A model generated the notes under the pieces. That model was given only the letters and a program-made list of their open reading frames with translations. It ran no database searches and had not been told where the DNA came from. Position numbers and translations under genes: made by a program. A stretch of DNA of 64,000 nucleotides from Sporosarcina sp. BP05 (GTDB lineage Bacteria > Bacillota > Bacilli > Bacillales_A > Planococcaceae): positions 124,001 to 188,000 of the forward strand of contig NZ_JACFTD010000008.1 in NCBI RefSeq assembly GCF_014282005.1, given 5' to 3'. This document shows positions 34,947 to 42,865 of this stretch, one piece after another (positions within the stretch are counted from its first letter, which is position 1; every line of letters begins with the position of its first letter).

Positions 34947-35447
34947 TTGACAAGTACATATGTAGAGTGGGAAGGCCATAAGCTGAAGCTGACATGGGAG
35001 AGTGGTCTCTTGCCGAAAGGGGATTTGATCACGAGTGTCCATGGCTTCTGTTTTAAGGACGAGAAACTGTTAATGGTTGATTTGGATGATCGGGGTTGGG
35101 ATTTTCCGGGTGGTCATATTGAAGTCGGTGAAACTGCGGAGGTGTGCTTTAAACGCGAGGCGATGGAAGAAGGCTATGTAACGGGAGATTGCGTACTCCT
35201 CGGTTCAATTGAAATCGACCATAATGAAAATCCGTTGTGGAATGAACTGAGTCCTTATCCGAAAATAGGTTATCAAGTTTTTTATAAAATGGACATTACG
35301 GAATTACATCCTTTTGAAGCGGGTTATGAATCAAGCAGAAGAACTTTTATCTCATCCGAAGATGTCTCCAAATACTATACAGGTTGGCATGCAACGTATG
35401 AACAGATTATGCGTGAAGCGTGGGGAAGGTGTATAAATGAAAATTAG
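34947..35447 (+). CDS. Nudix hydrolase
   Basis: A 166-aa Nudix protein. The box runs from Gly56 to about 78: GHIEVGE then REAMEEGY. The final conserved Gly of the box is Tyr77 by simple alignment, but all the Glu ligands are kept. TTG 34947 has AAAGGAG upstream. Substrate unknown (a nucleotide or nucleotide-sugar diphosphate is expected). Overlaps the next gene by 11 bp. Confidence 0.88.
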   Translation: MTSTYVEWEGHKLKLTWESGLLPKGDLITSVHGFCFKDEKLLMVDLDDRGWDFPGGHIEVGETAEVCFKREAMEEGYVTGDCVLLGSIEIDHNENPLWNELSPYPKIGYQVFYKMDITELHPFEAGYESSRRTFISSEDVSKYYTGWHATYEQIMREAWGRCINEN

Positions 35448-35892
35448 GAAATTGCTACAACATGAAACCCCGCCTTTTGAACTTCTACTTCTTGCCGACC
35501 CGTCGCGGGAACTGGTAGAGCAGTATATAGCCAGTGGGGAGTGCTGTGTTGCTGAAGAAGAAGGCGAAATCGTTGGTGTCTACGTGCTTGTCAAGTTGGG
35601 TGTTACAACGATGGAGATTATTAATATAGCTGTAAATGAGCGTATCCATGGTCGCGGGATTGGTAAGAAGTTAATGGGTGACGCAATACAGACCGCAAAG
35701 GTGAAGGGCTGCAAGCGGCTTGAAGTTGGGACGGCAAATTCCAGTCTAGGTCAATTGGCGTTTTATCAGAAATGCGGGTTTCGTATCGATGGTGTTATAA
35801 AAGACTTTTTCGTTGATCGCTATGAGGAAGAAATCTTTGAAAACGGCATTCAGTGCAGGGATATGATTCGACTATCAATGACTATTTACTGA
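35437..35892 (+). CDS. GNAT family N-acetyltransferase
   Basis: A 151-aa acetyltransferase: motif A is RIHGRGIGKKLMGDAI (acetyl-CoA pyrophosphate loop, about residues 70-85), followed by LEVGTANSSLGQLAFYQKCGFR. Target unknown. Start ATG 35437 lies inside the end of the Nudix gene with GGGGAAGG upstream, so the two are co-translated. Confidence 0.88.
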   Translation: MKIRKLLQHETPPFELLLLADPSRELVEQYIASGECCVAEEEGEIVGVYVLVKLGVTTMEIINIAVNERIHGRGIGKKLMGDAIQTAKVKGCKRLEVGTANSSLGQLAFYQKCGFRIDGVIKDFFVDRYEEEIFENGIQCRDMIRLSMTIY

Positions 35893-35943
35893 TTGATTTA
35901 GGTCATTTAAGCTTTAACGCCAGCGTGGATTCTCCCATCTAGG

Positions 35944-35968
35944 TTGTCACAAATACGTCCCGTGACAA
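35944..35968. repeat. Inverted repeat left of the IS607-type element
   Basis: TTGTCAC (35944-35950) is repeated inverted as GTGACAA (35962-35968) about 110 bp before the tnpA remnant. It may belong to the flanking chromosome or to the element's left end. Confidence 0.35.
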
Positions 35969-36080
35969 GTCTCTCTACATCTAGTAAACTTGAAGTAATG
36001 TGTTGTGAATTTTCTGTGAGGAGTAGCTAACTGTTGACTGAAATGTGTGATAACATATAAATTCATAGTATAATATAGGC

Positions 36081-36695
36081 ATGAAAACAACATATAAACC
36101 AAAATAATTCGCAGAAATGTTGAATGTGACGGTCAAAACATTACAGAATTGGGACAACGCTCAAAAGTTAATTGATTACCGAAACCCACAAGGAAGAAGG
36201 TTCTATACGCACGAGCAATATGCAGCGTATATGGGGATTTAGAAAGAAAATAAAGTAGGTAAGATTGTTATTTATTGGCGTGTTTCAAGTGCGGGTCAAA
36301 AGGAAGACTTGGCGAACCAGCTTTCTTTTTTACGCGACTTTGCCAATGCTAGAGGATTAATTGTAGACGAAGTATTGACTGACATTGGAAGTGGTTTGAA
36401 TTACAAACGTAAGAAATGGAACGTCTTGTTAGACGATTACTTTGAGGGTAACGTTACGACGATTCTCGTTGCACATAAAGACCGTTTCGTTCGTTTTGGC
36501 TACGACTGGTTTGCCTCTTTCTTAGAAAAACGGGGCGTTGAAATTTTGGTTGTCAAAAATGATTCATTATCACCCCAACAAAAGTTGGTTGAAGACTTAA
36601 TCTCAATTATTCATGTCTTTAGCTGTCGCATTTACGGATTACGTAAATACAAAAAGAAAATAGAGGAGGATGAAAGTTTTGAAGAAAGCCTATAA
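36081..36695 (+). pseudogene. tnpA: IS607-type serine recombinase tnpA with two in-frame stops
   Basis: One continuous frame from ATG 36081 encodes an N-terminal MerR-like helix-turn-helix (FAEMLNVTVKTLQNWD, then GRRFYTHEQYAAYM) and a small serine-resolvase domain (IVIYWRVSSAGQKEDL with the nucleophile Ser; TDIGSGLNYKRKKW; HKDRFVRFGYDWF). TAA at 36105 and TAG at 36240 interrupt it; family alignment suggests both replaced Glu codons. The catalytic half downstream is intact. The 3' end overlaps tnpB. Confidence 0.85.
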
Positions 36696-37833
36696 AACAG
36701 AAATCCTTCTCTCTGACCAACAACAGCAAGAAGTCAACCAAACCATCGGCGTTTGTCGATACGTCTATAATTTATATCTTCATACTGCACAGGAACACTA
36801 CAAAGAAACGAAAAAACACTTATCTGGTTACGACTTTTCTAAATGGCTTAACAATGTCCATTCGAAAAAAACAGACCACTGGATTAAAGATGTCTCTAGT
36901 AAAGCTGTGAAGCAAGCTATCATGAATGGAGATAAGGCATATCGGAATTTTTTTAAAGGATTGTCTAAGTTTCCACGCTTCAAAAAGAAGAAGAACCAAG
37001 ATGTAAAAGCTTATTTCCCGAAAAACAATACAACAGACCTGACAGTTGAACGTCATCGAATTAAAATCCCAACGATTGGTTGGGTAAGACTAAAGGAATA
37101 TGGTTACATCCCAACCAAAGCCCACGTTAAAAGTTGTACAGTTTCTTGCAAAGCGGGGCGCTATTTCATTTCTACTTTGTGTGAAGAAGATTCATCTAAT
37201 GTAGTTGAAGCGCCCAAGCATGATGGGATTGGTATTGACCTAGGTATTAGCACTTTAGCGGTTTGCAGTCATCATATCCAGTTTGAAAACATCAATAAGA
37301 CTCAAGCAGTCGCCAAGTTAGAAAAGCAATTAAAGCGACAGCAGCGAAAGCTAAGTCGCAGCTATGAACAAAATAGGAGTAGAGAGAGAGGTGAATTCTG
37401 CGCTAAAAATAGGCAAAAACAACTCGTAGTTGTTCAAAAATTGCACGCTAGACTAGCGAACATCCGACAGGAATACATTCGGTATGTTGTGAGTGTGTTG
37501 GTGAAAACCAAACCAGCTTATCTTACAATTGAAGATTTAAACGTCAAAGGCATGATGAAAAATCGGCATTTATCTAAAGCTATCGCACAGCAATGTTTTT
37601 ATGCTTTCCGGGAAACGCTTACTGCTAAATGCGTTGAGAAGGGTATCGAACTCCGACTAGTAGACAGGTGGTATCCATCCTCTAATCTTTGTTCAAATTG
37701 TGGTGCCAAAAAGACAAAACTAAGTCTTTCTGAACGAACATTCACGTGTGACAATTGTGATACTGTTCTTGACCGAGATTTTAATGCAAGTTTGAATCTG
37801 AAATACGCAAAAGAATATACGGTTCTCATCTAA
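36670..37833 (+). CDS. tnpB: IS607-type TnpB RNA-guided nuclease
   Basis: A full-length TnpB, 387 aa counted from ATG 36670. RuvC residues are in place: Asp190 (GIDLGISTLA), Glu288 (TIEDLNVKG) and Asp370 (DRDFNAS). A zinc ribbon CSNC/CDNC (341-344 and 360-363) sits between the last two. The N-terminal helical domain begins AYKTEILLSDQQQQ. The AGAGGAGG site abuts ATG 36670, so TTG 36679 (ten bases on) may be the real start. TnpB proteins cut DNA guided by an RNA from the element's right end. Confidence 0.9.
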   Translation: MKVLKKAYKTEILLSDQQQQEVNQTIGVCRYVYNLYLHTAQEHYKETKKHLSGYDFSKWLNNVHSKKTDHWIKDVSSKAVKQAIMNGDKAYRNFFKGLSKFPRFKKKKNQDVKAYFPKNNTTDLTVERHRIKIPTIGWVRLKEYGYIPTKAHVKSCTVSCKAGRYFISTLCEEDSSNVVEAPKHDGIGIDLGISTLAVCSHHIQFENINKTQAVAKLEKQLKRQQRKLSRSYEQNRSRERGEFCAKNRQKQLVVVQKLHARLANIRQEYIRYVVSVLVKTKPAYLTIEDLNVKGMMKNRHLSKAIAQQCFYAFRETLTAKCVEKGIELRLVDRWYPSSNLCSNCGAKKTKLSLSERTFTCDNCDTVLDRDFNASLNLKYAKEYTVLI

Positions 37834-37950
37834 CGAAACCGCATATATGTAGGGTGGGCTACATCCGAATTTACGCCTGTGGAGTGCTAAATCAACCGTA
37901 GTAGTGAGCAGTTGACGAGACGGAGTACGAAGAAGCAGGAAACCGTCTAG
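37834..37950 (+). ncRNA. Putative TnpB guide (omega) RNA region at the right end
   Basis: The 117 bases after tnpB form likely stems, including AGACGG (37918-37923) with CCGTCT (37943-37948) enclosing GAAGCAGGAAA. A GAAGCAGGAA-type segment near the right end is usual for TnpB guide RNAs. The RNA probably starts within tnpB; exact ends are not visible. Confidence 0.5.
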
Positions 37951-37983
37951 CGTAGAAAAACAAATACGTTTTTCTATGTTTTT
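37951..37983 (+). terminator. Terminator-like hairpin at the element's right side
   Basis: CGTAGAAAAAC (37951-37961) pairs with GTTTTTCTATG (37968-37978), followed by TTTTT. Confidence 0.6.
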
Positions 37984-38001
37984 AGTAGCAGAGATGGCGC
38001 T

Positions 38002-38382
38002 ATGAAACGGATACTCATACTTCTTTTCATTGTCGGTATGATGGCGGGCTGTTCGAATGTGTATAGCGCAGAAGAGGGCTATCGCATGGCGGTTATCAAT
38101 CACGGCTTCCCGGTTCCGAAAAATGCGAGCGAACTAAAGCCAGAAGCGTGTACGACAGAAATTGCGAAATCTGCAAAGTACAAGCTGAATAATATTGGTG
38201 GGGAGCAGGGAGAACCGCCCGAGCATTACTTGGAGGAAATAAAGAATTGGGGCTGGATGGAACTTGAAGATGAACGAAAAGGGAATATCCACTTCTACGA
38301 AAAAGAAGGAAAAATCATGTCACTCATTTTTAAAGAAAATGTCTTTGATGTGTTTGAAATGAGTAGTGAAGTGAAGATGTAG
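38002..38382 (+). CDS. Small lipoprotein of unknown function
   Basis: A 126-aa protein with a lipoprotein signal (lipobox MAGC, Cys17) and a hydrophilic body. The body ends HFYEKEGKIMSLIFKENVFDVFEM, a mixed beta pattern. No family recognised. It begins about 20 bp after the terminator-like hairpin at the right side of the IS607-type element. No ribosome site is clear before ATG 38002, so the insertion may have cut away its original promoter or leader. Confidence 0.65.
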   Translation: MKRILILLFIVGMMAGCSNVYSAEEGYRMAVINHGFPVPKNASELKPEACTTEIAKSAKYKLNNIGGEQGEPPEHYLEEIKNWGWMELEDERKGNIHFYEKEGKIMSLIFKENVFDVFEMSSEVKM

Positions 38383-38411
38383 GAAACTCAAGTACTGTGG
38401 ATTTATTTTTT

Positions 38412-38438
38412 TGAAACTATTTAGCATGTTCGTACGTA
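38412..38438 (+). promoter_or_regulatory. Possible sigma-W promoter of the Ter gene block
   Basis: TGAAAC (38412-38417), a 17-bp spacer and CGTA (38435-38438) match the sigma-W pattern TGAAAC-N16/17-CGTA. The gap 38383-38763 otherwise holds only a 36-codon frame (38461-38571) with no good ribosome site. In Bacillus the orthologous yce genes are under sigma-W, sigma-B and sigma-M. The first gene is about 325 bp further on, so a nearer promoter may also exist. Confidence 0.5.
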
Positions 38439-38763
38439 CTAGTAACAAGAGATGATTGTGATGAAATGGAAAGTGGTCATTTCAGCATACTATCCGGACT
38501 ATATAGTATTGCTAGTAACACAAGCATTTGGGATTCCAAGGTATTTGGATGATTTGTCAGGTCGACTCTGAGGTTTTACTAGTCATTGTCCAATGACGAC
38601 TACATAAGTCGTGAAAGTTGAGTTCGGCGTTTGCATTGCAGGGGAGAAAAGGCTATAGGGGATCTTCATTTTGGTAGTTCGTTATAAGATGTAGTAAAAT
38701 ATATATTGATGGTGTTTTTGCGAAAAGAAAAAATTTTCATTAAAATGTAAAGGAGTGATTATT

Positions 38764-39381
38764 TTGGCGATTATTTTACAAAAGGGTCAAAAAATCGATT
38801 TAACGAAGGGTCATCCAGGTCTTGAGAAGATTACTGTAGGGCTCGGTTGGGATCCAATTCAGAGTAAGAAAAAAGCTGGCGGATTACTCGGCGGACTTTT
38901 CGGTGGTGGCGGTAGTGGTGCTTCAAATATGGATATCGACGCTTCTGTTATTATGCTTCAAGACGATAAATTTGCGAGTAATGACAACTTGGTTTACTTT
39001 GGCAACTTAAAAAGTAAATGTGGTAGCGTAACGCACACAGGCGATAATACCACTGGAGAAGGCGACGGGGACGACGAGCAAGTGATTGTTGACTTGAAGA
39101 AAGTACCTGCAAACGTTAACAAACTTGTATTTGTCGTAAACATTTACGATTGTGTAAAACGTAAGCAAGACTTCGGTCAAGTGGAAAATGCATTTATCCG
39201 CGTTATGAATTCTGCGAACAATGAGGAATTACTGAAATTCAACCTGTCTGAAAACTACGCAGGTTCAACGAGCTTAACTGTAGGGGAAATATATCGTCAT
39301 GGCAGTGAGTGGAAATTTGGTGCAGTGGGGTCTGGGTCATCAGATTCAGGTCTTGGAGATATGGTTAAAAGGTATTCATAA
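38764..39381 (+). CDS. TerD family stress protein 1 (YceC-like, Gly-rich insert)
   Basis: A 205-aa TerD protein from TTG 38764 (AAAGGAG eight bases upstream); the other two paralogues also begin MAI.L.KGQK. TerD domains bind calcium; the acidic loops here are MDIDAS and GEGDGDDEQ. Between strands 2 and 3 a Gly-rich insert (GGLLGGLFGGGGSGAS, about residues 40-56) replaces the KYDGG loop of the other copies, as in YceC. The usual IHDAEQR is IYDCVKR. First gene of the Ter block. Confidence 0.93.
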   Translation: MAIILQKGQKIDLTKGHPGLEKITVGLGWDPIQSKKKAGGLLGGLFGGGGSGASNMDIDASVIMLQDDKFASNDNLVYFGNLKSKCGSVTHTGDNTTGEGDGDDEQVIVDLKKVPANVNKLVFVVNIYDCVKRKQDFGQVENAFIRVMNSANNEELLKFNLSENYAGSTSLTVGEIYRHGSEWKFGAVGSGSSDSGLGDMVKRYS

Positions 39382-39412
39382 ACTATAAAAAACAGAAAAG
39401 AGGATGACATAA

Positions 39413-39991
39413 ATGGCTATTTCATTGAGTAAAGGACAAAAAGTAGATTTAACGAAAAGTAACCCGGGATTAACAAATATCACGGTTGGTGTTGGCTGGG
39501 ATACGAATAAATATGACGGTGGAAAAGACTTCGATTTAGATTCATCTATATTCCTATTAAATGCATCAGGTGTATGTGCAGATGAAAAAGATTTCGTTTT
39601 CTTCAATAACCTTGAGGGTGGAAATGGTTCTGTTGTTCATACTGGTGATAACTTGACTGGTGAAGGTGATGGAGACGATGAGCAGGTCAAAGTCGCACTT
39701 ATGAATGTACCAACTACAGTTGAAAGAATTGCGTTTACGATTACAATTCATGACGCAGAGCAACGTAGCCAGAACTTCGGGCAAGTTTCGAATAGTTATG
39801 TAAGACTTGTCAACGATGCAAACGGTGAAGAGTTAATCCGATATGATCTTGGAGAAGATTTCTCTATTGAAACGGCTGTTGTTGTAGGGGAACTGTACAG
39901 ACATGGTAGCGAGTGGAAGTTCAACGCGATTGGCAGCGGTTACCAGGGCGGACTAGCTTCACTAGTAAAGGATTATGGACTACAGGCTTAA
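39413..39991 (+). CDS. TerD family stress protein 2 (YceD-like)
   Basis: A 192-aa standard TerD protein: [73 protein letters not shown] and the end [16 protein letters not shown]. Acidic residues in DLDSS and GDGDDEQ are the calcium ligands of the family. AGAGGATG lies upstream of ATG 39413, 31 bp after TerD 1. Confidence 0.95.
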   Translation: MAISLSKGQKVDLTKSNPGLTNITVGVGWDTNKYDGGKDFDLDSSIFLLNASGVCADEKDFVFFNNLEGGNGSVVHTGDNLTGEGDGDDEQVKVALMNVPTTVERIAFTITIHDAEQRSQNFGQVSNSYVRLVNDANGEELIRYDLGEDFSIETAVVVGELYRHGSEWKFNAIGSGYQGGLASLVKDYGLQA

Positions 39992-40004
39992 TTGAATGAT
40001 GTAG

Positions 40005-40170
40005 CTATATAGGTTGAATAGATGAATACCTATATAAACTAAGCGAAGGCGCCTTACAAGGGGTAGCCGAAGCCATAAGACTGGTGGCGAAGCTACCTGG
40101 CTTATGGCGGGAGGCATCCCCTAGCGCCGAAGCGGTATTCAATGGAAACTCACCCATTCAATCTATATAG
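40005..40170. repeat. 166-bp palindromic (MITE-like) element between terD genes
   Basis: Outer inverted arms CTATATAGGTTGAAT (40005-40019) and ATTCAATCTATATAG (40156-40170) differ at one base. Inside are GAATACC/GGTATTC and GCCATAAG (40072-40079)/CTTATGGC (40101-40108), so the whole can fold into nested stems. A partial copy lies at 20567-20625. No coding capacity. Inserted in the operon between the second and third terD genes. Confidence 0.75.
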
Positions 40171-40216
40171 TTATGGAAATTCAGCGTTCTAATCATGATA
40201 AACAGGAGTGATTCAG

Positions 40217-40795
40217 ATGGCGATTACTTTATCAAAAGGTCAGAAAATCGATTTGACGAAAACAAATCCAGGCCTTGTAAGAGGTGTTATCGGACTTGGA
40301 TGGGATACCAATAAATATTCTGGCGGACAGGAGTTTGACCTTGATGCATCTGCGTTTCTAGTGGATGCAAGCAATCGTTGCCAGAATGATCATGACTTCA
40401 TTTTCTATAATAATCTTAAGCATCCGAGTGGCGCTCTTCTACATACGGGCGATAATCGGACGGGCGAGGGAGATGGGGATGACGAGCAAGTAATCGTCGA
40501 TTTCCCTAAAATACCTGCGTACGTTGACCGCATTGGTATTACAGTAACAATTCACGATGCAGAAGCACGAAGTCAAAACTTTGGTCAAGTATCAAATGCC
40601 TTTGTCCGATTATCAGATGAAGCGACTGGTGAAGAGTTGCTACGTTTCGATTTAGGAGAAGATTTCTCAATTGAAACGGCTGTTGTTTTCTGCGAACTGT
40701 ACAGGCACGGGAATGATTGGAAGTTCAATGCGATTGGTAGCGGATTCTCCGGAGGCCTTGGAGCGCTTTGCCGAAATTATGGTTTAGAAGTATAA
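40217..40795 (+). CDS. TerD family stress protein 3 (YceE-like)
   Basis: A 192-aa TerD protein from ATG 40217 (CAGGAGTG upstream; GTG 40208 overlaps that site). Same motif order as copy 2: [57 protein letters not shown]. It is closer to copy 2 than to copy 1. Three TerD proteins plus TerC are the usual core in Bacillales. Confidence 0.95.
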   Translation: MAITLSKGQKIDLTKTNPGLVRGVIGLGWDTNKYSGGQEFDLDASAFLVDASNRCQNDHDFIFYNNLKHPSGALLHTGDNRTGEGDGDDEQVIVDFPKIPAYVDRIGITVTIHDAEARSQNFGQVSNAFVRLSDEATGEELLRFDLGEDFSIETAVVFCELYRHGNDWKFNAIGSGFSGGLGALCRNYGLEV

Positions 40796-40852
40796 ATTTA
40801 CGAGCTGGTAAAAGGTTGAAGTCTTTTATTGTTTTATTATCAGGAGGAACTA

Positions 40853-41608
40853 ATGGAGATACTTAATGGAATAATTGATACATATGCCGCTTTTTTTGAT
40901 TGGGGTATGTGGGTGGAAGTATTATCAGATCCAGTCAGTTGGGGCTTAATCGGTACCCTTATCATACTTGAAGGGTTATTGTCGGCTGATAATGCTCTTG
41001 TTTTGGCGGTCATGGTCAAACATTTACCAGAAAAACAAAGAAAAAAAGCTTTGTTTTACGGGCTTCTTGGTGCTTATGTCTTCCGCTTTATCGCAATCGG
41101 GGTCGGTGTTTTCCTCATTAAATTGTGGTGGGTCAAGGCATTAGGTGCGGCTTATCTCGCTTGGTTGGCGATTAAATACTTTATGGATAAGTCTAAAGAG
41201 GCAGGAAATGACGATGAAATTGCAGGGATGAAAACAGAAGGTATTCTAATCCGTCTTTTCGGTACATTCTGGGGAACGATCGCTGCTGTAGAGATTATGG
41301 ACATCGCGTTTTCAGTAGATAGTGTCCTTGCTGCTTTCGGTGTCAGTGAACAGATTTGGGTACTTCTTCTTGGAGGAATGCTTGGTGTCTTGATGATGCG
41401 TGGAATTGCCGGCGTATTTTTGAAGTTAATCGACAAAGTACCTGAACTTGAAACGTCAGCGTATGTGCTAATTATGTTAATCGCGATTAAAATGGGATTG
41501 AGCGTTGTTGGTTTCGAAGTCCACCATTACGTATTCTTTATCATTCTAATCTTGACATTTATAGCTACGTTCGTCGTTCATAACATGAATAAAAAGAAAA
41601 TGGCTTAA
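40853..41608 (+). CDS. TerC family integral membrane protein (YceF-like)
   Basis: A 251-aa membrane protein with about seven helices and acidic intramembrane motifs LEGLLSADNALVLAVMVKHLP and AAVEIMDIAFSVDSVLAAFG, hallmarks of TerC. TerC proteins are proposed to move or sense metal ions (Mn or Ca) with TerD. ATG 40853 has AGGAGG upstream. A terminator follows, dividing the TerD-TerC part from the metabolic part. Confidence 0.94.
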   Translation: MEILNGIIDTYAAFFDWGMWVEVLSDPVSWGLIGTLIILEGLLSADNALVLAVMVKHLPEKQRKKALFYGLLGAYVFRFIAIGVGVFLIKLWWVKALGAAYLAWLAIKYFMDKSKEAGNDDEIAGMKTEGILIRLFGTFWGTIAAVEIMDIAFSVDSVLAAFGVSEQIWVLLLGGMLGVLMMRGIAGVFLKLIDKVPELETSAYVLIMLIAIKMGLSVVGFEVHHYVFFIILILTFIATFVVHNMNKKKMA

Positions 41609-41617
41609 TACAAAGAC

Positions 41618-41645
41618 AAAAAGAAGGCTAGCCCCTTCTTTTTTC
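41618..41645 (+). terminator. Terminator after terC
   Basis: AAGAAGG (41621-41627) pairs with CCTTCTT (41634-41640), followed by TTTTTCTTTT. Read-through into the next genes is likely but unproven. Confidence 0.7.
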
Positions 41646-41686
41646 TTTTACCCTAAATCGAATAATAACTAAGGTTGGTGCTCAGA

Positions 41687-42865
41687 TTGAAGTATTTTAA
41701 TGACGTAGCCGCTATAGGCATAGAAGATTTATTTTATCGGAAGCCGGTGACGGTTACGAAGTATACCGATAAACAACGGCTGTCATACAGTCTGGGTGCT
41801 CTATTGTATATGCCAGCAACACGGGAGGATATAGCCCATCTCATTATTACCAACAAATTTAAGGAGCTTGTCACAGTAGCCATCTGTCTTGAAGATGCAA
41901 TAGGCGATCATGAGGTTGAACATGCGGAAAATAAACTGATTACGCATATGCAACAAATTAGCGCTGCAATTGAGGACGGCCGGCTTACAGAAGAAACGAC
42001 TCCACTTATTTTTGTCCGGGTAAGAAGTGCACAACAGATGCTGGATATAGGGGAGCGGCTCGGTGATTCATTGGGAAATCTTGTTGGCTTTGTATTTCCT
42101 AAGTTTTCATCGGATAATGGGGAAGACTATTTATCGGGTCTGCGACTGTTGAATGAGCAAGCGAACACGGTGTTATATGGTATGCCGATTCTTGAATCGC
42201 CTAATGTGCTGTACAAGGAGCGTCGGTTGAACGAATTGCTACTATTAAAGGAGATAGTCGATCGGTATGCCGAATTCATTCTAAATATCCGGATTGGTGC
42301 TACTGATTTATGTGGGCTTTACGGGTTGAGAAGGGATAGTGAGACTACTGTCTATGAGATTTCTATTGTCAATGAGCTAATTACGGATGTCGTCAATATA
42401 TTTGCCAGGCAACATGATGGTTTCGTAGTATCGGGCCCAGTGTGGGAACATTTCTCATCGAACGGTCGAATCTTAAAACCACAACTCCGTGAGACGCCAT
42501 TTCAAGAAAGTTCAGGTTCAGTGGGTCTTCTTCTGAGAAAAGAATTGATTCGGAAAGATTTTGACGGGCTAATTCAGGAAACATTGCTGGATAGAGCGAA
42601 TGGATTAGTCGGGAAAACGATCATTCATCCATCTCACCTTTTACCCGTTCAAGCATTGCACGTCGTCACGAAGGAAGAATATGTGGACGCGCTTAGTATC
42701 TTCCAGCAGGCGACAGGTGAAAAAGGCGTGTTCAAAAGTGAATTTATGAACAAGATGAATGAGATTAAGCCCCATTTATACTGGGCACAAAAAGTGTTAA
42801 TTAAGTCTGATATATACGGGGTGTACAATGAAAACATCACATTCATCGATTTATTATCCGAGTAA
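41687..42865 (+). CDS. CitE/HpcH-like aldolase-lyase of the Ter module
   Basis: A 392-aa TIM-barrel protein of the HpcH/HpaI-CitE class. Visible landmarks: VAICLEDAIGDHEV (metal/acid site), PLIFVRVRSAQQM, GFVFPKFS, PILESPNVL and GATDLCGLYGLRR. In Ter-linked loci such a lyase always travels with two phosphoribosyltransferase-like proteins, and is thought to make or use a C-C bonded precursor. TTG 41687 (AAGG upstream) gives the family N-terminus MKYFNDV. Overlaps the next gene by 38 bp. Confidence 0.88.
   Translation: MKYFNDVAAIGIEDLFYRKPVTVTKYTDKQRLSYSLGALLYMPATREDIAHLIITNKFKELVTVAICLEDAIGDHEVEHAENKLITHMQQISAAIEDGRLTEETTPLIFVRVRSAQQMLDIGERLGDSLGNLVGFVFPKFSSDNGEDYLSGLRLLNEQANTVLYGMPILESPNVLYKERRLNELLLLKEIVDRYAEFILNIRIGATDLCGLYGLRRDSETTVYEISIVNELITDVVNIFARQHDGFVVSGPVWEHFSSNGRILKPQLRETPFQESSGSVGLLLRKELIRKDFDGLIQETLLDRANGLVGKTIIHPSHLLPVQALHVVTKEEYVDALSIFQQATGEKGVFKSEFMNKMNEIKPHLYWAQKVLIKSDIYGVYNENITFIDLLSE

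Larger units (their letters stand above)
36034..37983 (+). mobile_element. IS607-type element (tnpA remnant plus tnpB)
   Basis: A serine-recombinase tnpA and an overlapping tnpB on the same strand, followed by structured RNA-like sequence. A promoter-like TTGACT (36034-36039)/TATAAA (36056-36061) precedes tnpA. IS607 elements lack inverted ends, so both borders are approximate: the left near 36030, the right near 37950. Confidence 0.75.
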
